Shown piece after piece: positions 1 through 9,580 of a stretch of DNA of 64,000 nucleotides (position 1 is the first letter of the stretch; the number at the start of each line of letters is the position of its first letter). This DNA comes from Fuscovulum blasticum DSM 2131. GTDB taxonomy: Bacteria > Pseudomonadota > Alphaproteobacteria > Rhodobacterales > Rhodobacteraceae. Under the pieces are notes generated by a model, which saw nothing but the letters and a program-made list of their open reading frames with translations, made no database searches and was not told the origin of the DNA. The DNA lies in assembly GCF_003034965.1 (NCBI RefSeq), contig NZ_PZKE01000001.1, forward strand, positions 346,343-410,342, given 5' to 3'. A program made the translations under genes and the position numbers.

Positions 1-1320
<1,320 letters not shown>

Positions 1321-1542
1321 GCCTGGTGCCGCTCCTGTAAAGTTCGATTTCGGTCCGCCCTTTATCATTCCCGGCCGAAGTCGGCAATTGCCGGGCGGGT
1401 GCCGTATCGGCGCCATCCTCCACTTTGGGGCATTCTGGAGCATACCCATGCCTTGTGCCGGGCCATGTTGCTGCGTTAGCTCTTGTCGAAACTCCCGCAG
1501 GGCGGGCCGGGCGCGGTGGCGCGGCAACCAGGAGGTGGCGGC
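1321..1542. other. Intergenic region between divergent ahcY and GT8 gene
   Basis: This gap of about 220 bases must hold both divergent promoters. I see only short GC-rich inverted repeats (around 1370-1400) and the two ribosome binding sites (reverse-strand AGGAG near 1332-1336 and GGAGGT at 1531-1536). No convincing riboswitch, operator or small gene was found. Confidence 0.5.
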
Positions 1543-2481
1543 ATGTCGGCTGGACAGAAACTGCGCAAGGCGCTGGTGCTGTGTGTGGATCAGGCCTATG
1601 TGCCCTTCGCGCTGTTTCTTGTCAGCCAGATTGACCGGCTGAGCCCCGGACGGGATTTCGATATCTGCCTTGTCAGCGATGCACAGCTGAATCTGCCCCC
1701 GGCTTTTGATGATCTGCGGTTGCGCCTGATCGGGCCGGTCGATGACCCGGCCTATCTGGCGCTGGAAAACAGCAATCTGCCACGATCCACCTACCTGCGC
1801 CTCTGGATGCCGTATCTGTTGGCGCAGGACTATGACCGGCTGGTCTATCTGGATGCCGACATGTTCGCCGAATGCGGCGATTGGTCGGCCTTGTTCGAGG
1901 TGGATCTGCGGGGAAAGGCGCTGGCAGCGGTGCGCGATGTGCAGCAGTGGCGCAAGCCGGACCGCAAGGTGTTTGAGTTCGCGGCGGCGGGGCGCGATAG
2001 CAAGCGCTATTTCAACGCCGGGCTGATGGTGATCGACCCGGCAGTCTTTGTCGCGCAAGATCTGCGCGACCGCTGCCTTGCGCTGGGGCAGGCACAGCCC
2101 GAACTTGCGCGGCACCATGACCAGTCGCTGCTGAATCTTGTGCTGGACGGCGCTTGGGCCGAGCTTTCCCCGGTGTGGAACTGGCAATGGCCGCTGAAGC
2201 AACCGCTGTTCACGGACTGGGCGGCGCCAAATCTGGTGCACTTCATCGGCCATCTGAAGCCTTGGAACGACGGGCGCGGTTTGTATCCGGCGCGTTTTCA
2301 GAAGGCCTATGCCCGCTTCATGGGGCGGCACTTCCCGGACGGGCCCCAGATCGTGACGCCAGAATCGTCGCTGCTGCGGTCGGGGCCGCGCAGCCTGCGG
2401 ATGGCGTTGCAGTTCCTGGCCTTCCGGCCTGCGCTGCTGCGCTACCTGGACCGCTTTTCCGATCCGCTGGCCACAGTCTGA
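1543..2481 (+). CDS. GT8-family glycosyltransferase
   Basis: A 312-residue nucleotide-sugar glycosyltransferase of the GT8 (LgtC/glycogenin-like) fold. Visible motifs: a [10 protein letters not shown] segment near residue 84, the metal-binding DxD as LDADMF (Asp104/Asp106), [21 protein letters not shown] and the C-terminal HFIGHLKPW typical of the family. The ATG at 1543 is preferred because GGAGGT lies 6 bases upstream; an in-frame TTG at 1483 lacks such a site. It lies alone on the plus strand, divergent from ahcY. The donor and acceptor cannot be read from sequence; surface polysaccharide or LPS decoration is the usual role. Confidence 0.88.
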   Translation: MSAGQKLRKALVLCVDQAYVPFALFLVSQIDRLSPGRDFDICLVSDAQLNLPPAFDDLRLRLIGPVDDPAYLALENSNLPRSTYLRLWMPYLLAQDYDRLVYLDADMFAECGDWSALFEVDLRGKALAAVRDVQQWRKPDRKVFEFAAAGRDSKRYFNAGLMVIDPAVFVAQDLRDRCLALGQAQPELARHHDQSLLNLVLDGAWAELSPVWNWQWPLKQPLFTDWAAPNLVHFIGHLKPWNDGRGLYPARFQKAYARFMGRHFPDGPQIVTPESSLLRSGPRSLRMALQFLAFRPALLRYLDRFSDPLATV

Positions 2482-2561
2482 CACTGGCCATGTGGCCCGG
2501 GCGTGCGTATGACCAAGGGCAGAGCCCGCCCTGATCAACCGAAACGCCCCGGACCTGCCCG

Positions 2562-3158
2562 ATGAAGAAACCCGCGCGTGCCTGGCAACGCATGCTGTCC
2601 GGCCGCAGGCTGGATCTGCTGGACCCGACCCCGGTGGACATCGAGGTTGAGGACATTGCGCATGGGCTGGCCTTTGTCGCGCGCTGGAACGGCCAGACGC
2701 GGGGCGATTGGGCCTATTCGGTGGCCGAACATTCGTTGCTGGTGGAAGAGCTGTTCACACGCGCAAATCCCGGGGTTGCGGCGCGCTGGCGATTGGCGGC
2801 GCTGCTGCACGATGCCCCGGAGTATGTGATCGGTGACATGATCAGCCCGGTGAAGGCGGCAATCGGGCCCGACTATGGTGCATTGGATGAACGGCTGACC
2901 GCTGCAGTACACCTGCGGTTCGGACTGCCCGCTGCCTTGCCGGTGCCCATCAAGAAACAGATCAAGGCAGCCGACAAGGTTTCGGCCTGGCTTGAGGCGG
3001 TTCAGATCGCGGGCTTCACCATGGCCGAGGCCGACCGTTTCTTCGGCAAGCCCGATGCGGCGCTGGTGCGCGGCCTGGCGATCCGGCTGCGTCCGCCCGC
3101 AGAGGTGCGGGCGGAATATGTGCAGCGTCATGCGGATTTGCTTGCCGCCTGCGGCTGA
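2562..3158 (+). CDS. HD-domain phosphohydrolase (YfbR-like)
   Basis: A 198-residue metal-dependent HD hydrolase. His57 (VAEHS), the His83-Asp84 pair ([12 protein letters not shown]) and a later KAADK Asp supply the H...HD...D metal ligands of the YfbR/5'-nucleotidase-like group. Alphaproteobacterial members are generally annotated as HD family hydrolases, and nucleotide monophosphates are a plausible substrate, but this is inferred from family only. It follows the GT8 gene by 80 bases, so co-transcription is possible. It converges with a short minus-strand ORF. Confidence 0.85.
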   Translation: MKKPARAWQRMLSGRRLDLLDPTPVDIEVEDIAHGLAFVARWNGQTRGDWAYSVAEHSLLVEELFTRANPGVAARWRLAALLHDAPEYVIGDMISPVKAAIGPDYGALDERLTAAVHLRFGLPAALPVPIKKQIKAADKVSAWLEAVQIAGFTMAEADRFFGKPDAALVRGLAIRLRPPAEVRAEYVQRHADLLAACG

Positions 3159-3161
3159 CGG

Positions 3162-3305
3162 TCAGTCGCGGCCCCCGGTGGTGGCCATCCACCGGCGCAG
3201 CTTTTCGCGCTCCCGCTCGGGGTCCGTTCGCCGTGTCTGTTCATCGGGCCGCAGCAGATCACCGCGCGTGGCGATGAGCAGGGCATCTGCGAAGAGTGAT
3301 AACAT
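3162..3305 (-). CDS. Small basic protein, 47 aa, unknown function
   Basis: A short frame starting MLSLFADALLIATRGD and ending WMATTGGRD. It is preceded by a strong ribosome binding site on the minus strand (AAAGGAG ending a few bases before ATG). The N-terminus is hydrophobic; the C-terminal half is charged and arginine-rich (RRTDPERERE). It fills the gap between the HD hydrolase and the LysR gene and runs opposite to both. I do not recognise a family. The good start signal is the main reason to call it; it could still be spurious. Confidence 0.55.
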   Translation of the reverse strand: MLSLFADALLIATRGDLLRPDEQTRRTDPEREREKLRRWMATTGGRD

Positions 3306-3387
3306 GTCCTTCTCCTTTCACGCTTGTCTCTAGGGCCTTTTGTAAGCAATTCTGGGCCAAAGTCCCACTCAGCAATTTTTCCATATT

Positions 3388-3402
3388 GTTAGGTCAGCTA
3401 AC
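3388..3402. promoter_or_regulatory. LysR-type T-N11-A palindrome at the regulator's own start
   Basis: Perfect 5-base arms GTTAG and CTAAC separated by GTCAG, ending two bases before the ATG at 3405. It includes a T-N11-A core typical of LysR-type binding sites. It overlaps the position of the ribosome binding site, so binding would suit negative autoregulation. This is a motif reading only. Confidence 0.4.
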
Positions 3403-3404
3403 AG

Positions 3405-4280
3405 ATGACAGTCGCCTGGTCCCGCTTGCCCCCGCTGTCTGCGCTGCGTGCCTTTCATGCCGTGGCCGAAGGCGGCGGCTATTCGCAGGCAGCGCGGGCG
3501 CTGAACGTGACCCATGCCGCCGTAGCCCAGCAGGTGCGCACGCTTGAGGGATTGATGGGCGTGGCGCTGGTGATGCGGCACGGGCGCGGCATGGCGCTGA
3601 CGGCCGAGGGCGCCGATCTGGCGCGGGCATTGTCAGAAGGCTTTGGTGCCATCCAGACCGGGGTTGAGGCGCTGAAAGCCGCAGGCGCGGCCCGCCCGGT
3701 GCGGATCACCCTGACGCCCAGCTTCGCGTCACAATGGCTGATGCCCCGGCTCAAGGAATTCTGGAAGCTGCATCCCGACATTGCGCTGTCGCTGCACCCC
3801 GACGCCCGCGTTCTGGATCTGCGGCGCGACGGAATGGATATTGGCCTGCGCTATGGCAATGGCGATTGGCCCGGCGTTGAGGCCAGGTTCCTTGCCCCGG
3901 CGCGAATGGCCGTGGCCTGCGCGCCGGATTTGCTGTCGGGCCGAAATACACTGACGGTCGAAGAAATGCAGCGCATGGACTGGCTGCTGACGCAGGATTG
4001 GCCAGAGCAGGAGAATTACCTGAAAAGTCTGGGCCTTGATCCACAACGCTTGAGTCGAACCGAATTCCCTGGCGAGGAATTGTCGCTTGCGGCGGCCCGG
4101 CAAGGATTGGGGCCGATTGTGGAAAGTCTGGCGCTGATGGAGGAAGATATCAGCACAGGAAGGCTTGTGCTGCTTCACGACAGCCGCACACAGTTGCCGG
4201 CCTATTTCGTGGTGACTCCGCCCGGGCCGCAACGATCTGCGGCGCGGGCGTTTCTCAAGTGGCTGTTTGCGGCAGCCTGA
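3405..4280 (+). CDS. LysR-family transcriptional regulator (GcvA-like)
   Basis: A 291-residue LysR-type regulator. The N-terminal winged helix-turn-helix spans about residues 8-66 (LPPLSALRAFHAVAEGG, then SQAARALNVTHAAVAQQVRTLE), followed by the effector-binding periplasmic-protein-like domain (from about residue 95, VRITLTPSFASQWLMPRL). The LSALRAF start and the SFASQWLMPRL segment resemble the GcvA/AmpR-like group. The ligand is unknown, and no obvious divergent target gene lies alongside except the 47-aa ORF. It converges with hvrA with only 3 bases between stops. Confidence 0.9.
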   Translation: MTVAWSRLPPLSALRAFHAVAEGGGYSQAARALNVTHAAVAQQVRTLEGLMGVALVMRHGRGMALTAEGADLARALSEGFGAIQTGVEALKAAGAARPVRITLTPSFASQWLMPRLKEFWKLHPDIALSLHPDARVLDLRRDGMDIGLRYGNGDWPGVEARFLAPARMAVACAPDLLSGRNTLTVEEMQRMDWLLTQDWPEQENYLKSLGLDPQRLSRTEFPGEELSLAAARQGLGPIVESLALMEEDISTGRLVLLHDSRTQLPAYFVVTPPGPQRSAARAFLKWLFAAA

Positions 4281-4283
4281 CGA

Positions 4284-4598
4284 TCAGATCGCCATGTCTT
4301 CCGGGCGCTTGCCCTTGGCCAAAGCCTCGGCGAACCAGCGTGGCTTGCGGCCGCGGCCCGTCCAAGTATCGGCCGGATTGGCCGGATTGGCGTATTTTGC
4401 CGATGAAGGGGTGCGTTTGCGGGCAACCGGCGTTCCGGTCAGCTCTTCCAGGGAAAAGCCAAGTTCGCGGGCTTTTTCATGAAGTTCCGCGAGGGCCTTC
4501 TTCTTGACCCGATCTTCAAAGGACGCAATCGCCTTTGCGACCTGCGATTGAATGTCTTTCAGCTCTTTAAGCGAGAGCGAGTGAAAGTCAATACTCAT
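4284..4598 (-). CDS. hvrA: H-NS-family trans-acting regulator HvrA/Spb
   Basis: A 104-residue nucleoid-associated regulator of the H-NS/HvrA/Spb family. The N-terminal coiled-coil oligomerisation region (KELKDIQSQVAKAIASFE, about residues 10-50) is followed by the C-terminal DNA-binding motif TWTGRGRKPRWF (about residues 79-90). The start is set by GGGAGGT eight bases before the ATG at 4598; an in-frame ATG at 4613 would overlap that site. In Rhodobacter capsulatus HvrA is encoded with regA and tunes photosynthesis and nitrogen-fixation genes; position and size fit that role. No photosynthesis gene is in this window, so its local targets are unknown. Confidence 0.9.
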   Translation of the reverse strand: MSIDFHSLSLKELKDIQSQVAKAIASFEDRVKKKALAELHEKARELGFSLEELTGTPVARKRTPSSAKYANPANPADTWTGRGRKPRWFAEALAKGKRPEDMAI

Positions 4599-4668
4599 AC
4601 AAAAACCTCCCATGACGGCATGCCAGATGCGATATGACAGACAGAAAGCTGCCGCAATGGCAATAGTC

Positions 4669-5223
4669 TTATTTCGGGCTGCGCTTTGCCAGAATACGCT
4701 GCAGAGTTCTGCGGTGCATGTTCAGCCGGCGTGCCGTTTCGGAAACATTGCGATCGCACATTTCATAAACGCGCTGAATGTGTTCCCAGCGAACACGGTC
4801 TGCCGACATCGGGTTTTCCGGCGGGGCGGGCAAGGTTTCACCGCGGGCCAGAAGCGCGTTCATCACATCATTGGCATCGGCGGGCTTCGACAGGTAATCA
4901 ATGGCGCCGATCTTGACGGCGGCCACCGCCGTGGCGATCGCGCCATAGCCCGTCAGCACGACGATGCGGCAGTCGGGCCGCCTTTCGCGCAGCAGTTCGA
5001 CCACGTCCAGACCATTGCCGTCCTCAAGCCTCAGGTCGACAACCGCATAGGCCGGCGGGCGGTTTTGCGCGATCAGCTTTCCCGCGGCAACGCTTTCGGC
5101 GGTTTCGGGAAGAAAGCCCCGCTTCTCCATCGCCTTGGCCAGGCGCTTGACGAAAGGCTCGTCATCATCAACCAGAAGGAGCGACCGGTCCGCACCCAGT
5201 TCGGCTTGCATGTCTTCGGCCAT
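4669..5223 (-). CDS. regA: Redox response regulator RegA/PrrA/ActR
   Basis: A 184-residue response regulator of the RegB/RegA redox system. The receiver domain (residues about 14-130) has the acidic pocket LLLVDDDE (Asp19-21), the phosphoacceptor Asp63 in VVDLRLEDGNG, TGYGAIATAV and the KPAD lysine. A short proline linker (PAPPEN) leads to a Fis-type helix-turn-helix, CDRNVSETARRLNMHRRTLQ, at the C-terminus. Length and Asp63 match characterised RegA. It controls energy metabolism in response to aerobic electron flow. GAGAGGA precedes the ATG at 5223. It lies 56 bases downstream of senC, likely in one transcript. Confidence 0.97.
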   Translation of the reverse strand: MAEDMQAELGADRSLLLVDDDEPFVKRLAKAMEKRGFLPETAESVAAGKLIAQNRPPAYAVVDLRLEDGNGLDVVELLRERRPDCRIVVLTGYGAIATAVAAVKIGAIDYLSKPADANDVMNALLARGETLPAPPENPMSADRVRWEHIQRVYEMCDRNVSETARRLNMHRRTLQRILAKRSPK

Positions 5224-5279
5224 TGACGAACATCCTCTCTAACGTGTGCGGACAAGCGTAAAGATAAAGCTCACAAGCG

Positions 5280-5903
5280 TCAATTTGACTGAGCGGCTGC
5301 CTCCAGGAAGCAGCGAACGCCTTGGGCCCGCTGTTCAGCAGGGGTGTCATGCTTGAAAAAATCCATAAAGCCAAGCCCCGGCAGGACGAGATAGGTGAAA
5401 GCCGAATGATCCACGAGATAAAATTCGGGATCGCCATCCTGCTTCTTGAAATAGGCGCGGTACGCCTTGGCGGCCGCCGCAACCTGTTCATCCGAGCCGG
5501 TCAGGCCGATCGCGCGTGGGTGGATGTTGCTTGCGAAGTCGCCAACCACCTTGGGCGTGTCGCGGCCCGGGTCGACCGAGATGAACACGAGGTTCACCAA
5601 TTGCCCTTCTTCTTCCAGAATATCGGCAGCTTCCGCGTTCAGCGACATGTCCAGCGGGCAGACATCCGGGCAGAAGGTATAGCCGAAATAAACCAGCGTC
5701 GGCGCTGTGATCACATCAGTATCGGTGACGGTCTTGCCGTCCTTGTCAACCAGGGTGAACGGCCCGCCGATATCGGCGGCGGACTGGCCTGCGCGGCATT
5801 GGGCGAAGGCATCCGTCGGTCTTGGCCAGAAGGCGTAACCGGCCATCGCCCCAAGGGCGGCCACCGTCGCGACCGCTGCCATACCCGCAAATACCTTTGA
5901 CAT
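5280..5903 (-). CDS. senC: SCO1/SenC/PrrC family copper chaperone
   Basis: A 207-residue membrane-anchored, periplasm-facing thioredoxin-fold protein that delivers copper to cytochrome oxidase and is linked to RegB signalling. A single N-terminal hydrophobic segment (residues about 5-26) anchors it. The copper ligands are Cys78 and Cys82 in FCPDVCP and His166 in VDHSAF, all three being the SCO set. It is divergent from regB and upstream of regA, the classic reg/prr arrangement. Confidence 0.95.
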   Translation of the reverse strand: MSKVFAGMAAVATVAALGAMAGYAFWPRPTDAFAQCRAGQSAADIGGPFTLVDKDGKTVTDTDVITAPTLVYFGYTFCPDVCPLDMSLNAEAADILEEEGQLVNLVFISVDPGRDTPKVVGDFASNIHPRAIGLTGSDEQVAAAAKAYRAYFKKQDGDPEFYLVDHSAFTYLVLPGLGFMDFFKHDTPAEQRAQGVRCFLEAAAQSN

Positions 5904-5936
5904 TTCACCCTACTCCGATCGGACTTGCCATTGATC

Positions 5937-5963
5937 GCGCCACGGCGCGCCCTTAACAAGGGC
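5937..5963. promoter_or_regulatory. Paired inverted repeats in the senC-regB divergent promoter
   Basis: Two adjacent perfect palindromes sit in the 87-base senC/regB gap: GCGCC-AC-GGCGC (5937-5948) and GCCCTT-AAC-AAGGGC (5949-5963). Autoregulation by RegA would be expected here and RegA sites are GC-rich imperfect repeats, but I cannot show these are such sites. Confidence 0.35.
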
Positions 5964-5990
5964 AAAATCAGTCATACCGGTTGGGCGGAC

Positions 5991-7382
5991 ATGCAACAAG
6001 ACGGCAGTCTGGGCTTTCACTCCGAGGAGGACCGCAGCAACTGGGTGCGCCTGCGCACGCTGATCCTGCTGCGCTGGATGGCGATTGCCGGCCAGTTGGC
6101 CGCCATCACCGTTGCCGACAGGTTCTTCGAACTGCAGTTGCCGCTGGGCCTGTGCTACCTTGCGGTTGGGACCTCGGTCATTGCGAACACGGTCTCATCT
6201 TTCGTCTTTCCCGAAAGCAAGCGCCTGACCGAGTTCGAGGCGCTGCTGATGCTGCTGTTCGATCTGACGCAGTTGTCTTTCCTGATCCTGGTGACCGGCG
6301 GCCTGACAAACCCTTTCGCGCTGCTTATTCTGGCGCCCGTCACCATTTCCGCCAGCGCGCTGGGGTTGCGAACAACTCTCTTTCTGGGTGCAATGGCGGT
6401 GCTTTACATCTCGGTCACCGCCTTCGTGAATGTTCCGCTGCGAATGGCGGACGGCACGGAATTGACAGTGCCGCCAATTTTCGAATTCGGGTATTGGCTG
6501 GCAATCGTTGTCGGTATTGTCTTTCTGGGGCATTACTCGCGTCGTGTAGCCACCGAAATGCGCGCCATGGCAGATGCCCTGCTGGCAACGCAGATGGCCC
6601 TGTCACGCGAACAGAAGCTGACGGATCTGGGGGGGGTGGTGGCCGCCGCCGCGCATGAGCTTGGCACGCCTCTGGCGACGATCAAGCTGGTCAGCAGCGA
6701 GCTGATGCAGGATCTGGACCAGTCTTCCGAACAATATGAAGATGTGCGGCTGATCCGCGAACAAGCCGACCGCTGCCGCGACATCCTGCGCAGCATGGGC
6801 CGGGCCGGAAAGGACGATCTGCAACTGCGCCAGGCCCCCCTGGGCGCCGTTCTGCGCGAGGCGGCGGAGCCACATGCAGAACGTGGCAAGGAGCTGATCT
6901 TCAACTTTCAGCCGGGGCCGGGCGGGGCAGACCGGCAGCCTACGGTGCTGCGCCGGCCGGAAATAATTCACGGGCTGCGCAACCTGATTCAGAACGCGGT
7001 GGATTTCGCGCGCACCACGGTCTGGGTTGATGCCGAGTGGACCGACCGCACTGTTCTTGTCCGCATTGTCGATGACGGAGAGGGGTATCCGCAGAACGTG
7101 ATTGGCCGGATCGGCGATCCGTTCGTGCGGTCGCGCCGGTCTGAACAGGATCTCAGCAAGCGGCCCGAATATGAAGGCATGGGGCTGGGCCTGTTCATCG
7201 CCAAGACCCTGCTGGAGCGGTCCGGTGCAACGCTGAGCTTTGCCAACGGTGCCGATCCCTTCCTTGCGCCGGAAGAGCGCCCTGAACGCTGTGGCGCCGT
7301 GGTCGAGGCGGTCTGGGCGACGACCAGCCTTCTGGCCTCGACCACACCGATCGGGGCGCAGAACGCCACGTTCGACCATTGA
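5991..7382 (+). CDS. regB: Redox sensor histidine kinase RegB/PrrB/ActS
   Basis: A 463-residue membrane sensor kinase partner of RegA. Six hydrophobic segments in the first 190 residues include the quinone-binding heptad GGLTNPF starting at Gly103. The H-box AHELGTPL places the phospho-histidine at residue 222, and the redox-active Cys262 lies in DRCRDIL. Both are three residues below the R. capsulatus numbering (225, 265), which supports the ATG at 5991 over the earlier ATG at 5925. The N-box (HGLRNLIQNAVDFA), a G1-like DDGEGYP and GMGLGLFIAKTLLE form the ATPase domain. Confidence 0.96.
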   Translation: MQQDGSLGFHSEEDRSNWVRLRTLILLRWMAIAGQLAAITVADRFFELQLPLGLCYLAVGTSVIANTVSSFVFPESKRLTEFEALLMLLFDLTQLSFLILVTGGLTNPFALLILAPVTISASALGLRTTLFLGAMAVLYISVTAFVNVPLRMADGTELTVPPIFEFGYWLAIVVGIVFLGHYSRRVATEMRAMADALLATQMALSREQKLTDLGGVVAAAAHELGTPLATIKLVSSELMQDLDQSSEQYEDVRLIREQADRCRDILRSMGRAGKDDLQLRQAPLGAVLREAAEPHAERGKELIFNFQPGPGGADRQPTVLRRPEIIHGLRNLIQNAVDFARTTVWVDAEWTDRTVLVRIVDDGEGYPQNVIGRIGDPFVRSRRSEQDLSKRPEYEGMGLGLFIAKTLLERSGATLSFANGADPFLAPEERPERCGAVVEAVWATTSLLASTTPIGAQNATFDH

Positions 7383-7408
7383 TCCCGGCCCTGTAGGCCG
7401 AAACGCGG

Positions 7409-7423
7409 TTAACCCTGCGTTAA
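7409..7423 (+). promoter_or_regulatory. Perfect CtrA-type box TTAA-N7-TTAA
   Basis: TTAA at 7409-7412 and TTAA at 7420-7423 are separated by seven bases (CCCTGCG), the full CtrA consensus. It ends 46 bases before the ATG of the PAS-domain gene, a sensible promoter position. Binding is inferred from the motif only. Confidence 0.6.
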
Positions 7424-7469
7424 CCGAGAGGGCTTTAGTCTGGCAGCGCCACCCTGCCGGAACGGGCCC

Positions 7470-9029
7470 ATGCTGTTTGACTGGACGCTTGCCTTCGGAA
7501 CACTGTTTGCTGCCGGTCTGATGGCCCTGGCGGCGGTTCTGATCGTGCAGGCCCTGTCGCGTCGGGGGCGGCAGGCGGTCAGCTCGATCTTTTCGCAGGC
7601 AACACCCGGCACGGTGCTGCTGTTCGATGGCGACCGGCTGGTTGATGCCACCCCTGCGGGGCGGGCCCTGGTGTCGGCGGGGCTGGCCGGCGGCAAGGCC
7701 TGGCTGCAGGCCATGGCCCGGCTAGAGCCGCTGTTTCCTGGCCTGTCCCAGCGGCTGGAAGGCCTGCCGCGCGAAGGCCGCGTTGTTCTTTGTTCGCGTC
7801 AGGACATCGAACCGCCGTTGGTTCTGCGCGCCGAAAGCCTGGGCGGGCTGACCCGGCTGACCCTTTCGGACAGTGACAGCGAACAGCGCAAGCCGGGCAC
7901 CGAAGCCGCGGCCGAACTGGCCCTGCGCGACGAGGCCGAGACGATGCGGATCACGCTGACCCACGCCCCCCTGCTGATCTGGCATTGCACTGGCGATGGT
8001 CAGGTGACCTGGGCCAACGGGGCCTATATCCAATGCGCGGTGAACCGGCTGGAACCCGGCGAAGATCTGGGCTGGCCCTTGCCCGCGCTGTTTCCCACCA
8101 CCGCTGAAGACACCTCAACCCGGCGCAGCCTGCGCCTTGGCCATGATGATTACTGGTTTGACCTGTGTTCTGTCCCGCTTGAGGGGCGGGTGCTGCATTA
8201 CGCGCAACCGGCAGACCGCTTGGTCAGGGCCGAGGTATCGTTGCGCGACTTCCAGCAGACACTGACCAAGACCTTTGCCCAGCTTCCCATCGGCCTGGCC
8301 ATTTTCGACCGTGGCCGGGTGCTGCAGATCTTCAACCCCGCCCTGATTGACCTGACAGGGTTGCCGATCGAGTTTCTGGTCGCGCGACCAACGCTTTCCA
8401 TGCTGCTGGACGCCATGCGCGAACGCGCTGTTTTGCCCGAGCCGAAAGATTACCGAAGCTGGCGCAAACAGATTTTCGATCTTGAGGAAGCCGCCGCGTC
8501 GGGCCTGTTTCAGGAAACCTGGTCGTTGCCCGACGGGCGGACGATGCGGGTGACAGGGCGGCCGCATCCCAATGACGGGCTGGCTTTCCTGTTCGAGGAC
8601 ATATCGTCCGAGACGGCGCGCAGCCGTCGTGACCGTGCCGATGTCGCGATGGGTCGTGCGGTGGTGGATGGGCTGGATCAGCCGGTGGTGGTGTTTGCGG
8701 CCGATGGCGGGGTGATCCTGTCGAACCGCGCCGCGATGCAGTTGTGGGGCGACCCTCCGCCGGGACTGGGCCTTGAGATGCAGGAGCCCGACGCCCTGGC
8801 CAACTGGCGGCGCCTGACAGCGCCTACGCTGTTGTGGAACGACCTGGCTGATTACATCCGCACCCTTGGCACCCGCGATCCTTGGGATGGTGAAGTGCGG
8901 CTCAAGGACGGCCGGCTGGTCGAATGCCGGGTGATGCCGCTGCCGGAAGGGGCGACCATGGTCAGTTTCCGGGTGATGCCACCTGCCGCAGGCGATGCAG
9001 GCGCAGCGCAAGCCGTGATGGTTGCCTGA
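7470..9029 (+). CDS. divL: Multi-PAS regulatory protein without kinase domain, DivL-like
   Basis: A 519-residue protein with one N-terminal membrane segment (residues about 5-28) and successive PAS-like modules: a degenerate one near 45-140, then about 158-250 (MRITLTHAPLLIWHC), 268-385 (FAQLPIGLAIFDRGRVLQIFNPAL, PAS_7 type) and 395-505 (VVDGLDQPVVVFAADGGVILSNRAA). No His-box or HATPase motifs are visible, so it cannot be an ordinary kinase. Its place beside regB and its make-up resemble the PAS protein called DivL in R. capsulatus, which acts on the CckA-ChpT-CtrA relay; I recall this comparison and have not checked it. A perfect CtrA box precedes it. No strong ribosome binding site is seen. 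Confidence 0.6.
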   Translation: MLFDWTLAFGTLFAAGLMALAAVLIVQALSRRGRQAVSSIFSQATPGTVLLFDGDRLVDATPAGRALVSAGLAGGKAWLQAMARLEPLFPGLSQRLEGLPREGRVVLCSRQDIEPPLVLRAESLGGLTRLTLSDSDSEQRKPGTEAAAELALRDEAETMRITLTHAPLLIWHCTGDGQVTWANGAYIQCAVNRLEPGEDLGWPLPALFPTTAEDTSTRRSLRLGHDDYWFDLCSVPLEGRVLHYAQPADRLVRAEVSLRDFQQTLTKTFAQLPIGLAIFDRGRVLQIFNPALIDLTGLPIEFLVARPTLSMLLDAMRERAVLPEPKDYRSWRKQIFDLEEAAASGLFQETWSLPDGRTMRVTGRPHPNDGLAFLFEDISSETARSRRDRADVAMGRAVVDGLDQPVVVFAADGGVILSNRAAMQLWGDPPPGLGLEMQEPDALANWRRLTAPTLLWNDLADYIRTLGTRDPWDGEVRLKDGRLVECRVMPLPEGATMVSFRVMPPAAGDAGAAQAVMVA

Positions 9030-9106
9030 CAGGTAACGACGATCCGGCGGCATATCGGCCTTGCGCCGGGCTTTCGTCTTGCGTTTGGCCCGGCTAGACT
9101 CGGCCC

Positions 9107-9580
9107 ATGCCTGCCGATGCCCCGCCCGAATTTCACCTTCCCGATGAAGAGGCTTCCCGCCGCTTTGGCGCAACCCTGGGCCATGCCCTGCGCCCCGGCG
9201 ATACGGTCTTGCTGGATGGCCCTGTCGGCGCCGGCAAATCGCACATCGCCCGCGCGGCAATCCGGGCGCTGTGTGGCGCGGCGACCGAGGTGCCGTCGCC
9301 CACCTTCACGCTGGTGCAAACTTATGACGGGCCAGAGTGCGAAATCTGGCACGCCGACCTTTATCGGCTGACCGGCGGGCATGAGGTTGATGAACTGGGC
9401 CTGACCGAGGCGATGGGGCGCGACATCGTGCTGGTGGAATGGCCCGACCGGCTGGGCTCACGCGCGCCCGGTAATGCGATGCGGCTGACCCTGACCGTTG
9501 AAGGCGACGGTCGGCGGGTGCGTCTTGCCCACGCGCCCGCGCAGATTCTGGCTGCGCTTGAACAGGGCCCAAATTCATGA
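9107..9580 (+). CDS. tsaE: tRNA threonylcarbamoyladenosine biosynthesis ATPase TsaE
   Basis: A 157-residue P-loop ATPase that works with TsaB/TsaD in forming t6A at position 37 of ANN-decoding tRNAs. Walker A is GPVGAGKS (residues 38-45); VPSPTFTLVQTY and the WHADLYRL and VLVEWPDRLG segments are typical TsaE blocks. Its stop overlaps the ATG of the next gene (ATGA), so it is translationally coupled to amgK, an arrangement common in alphaproteobacteria. Confidence 0.95.
   Translation: MPADAPPEFHLPDEEASRRFGATLGHALRPGDTVLLDGPVGAGKSHIARAAIRALCGAATEVPSPTFTLVQTYDGPECEIWHADLYRLTGGHEVDELGLTEAMGRDIVLVEWPDRLGSRAPGNAMRLTLTVEGDGRRVRLAHAPAQILAALEQGPNS

Noticed and set aside
1321..1480. SAH riboswitch upstream of ahcY
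   Set aside because: Neither strand shows the conserved SAH riboswitch core; only short GC-rich repeats are present.
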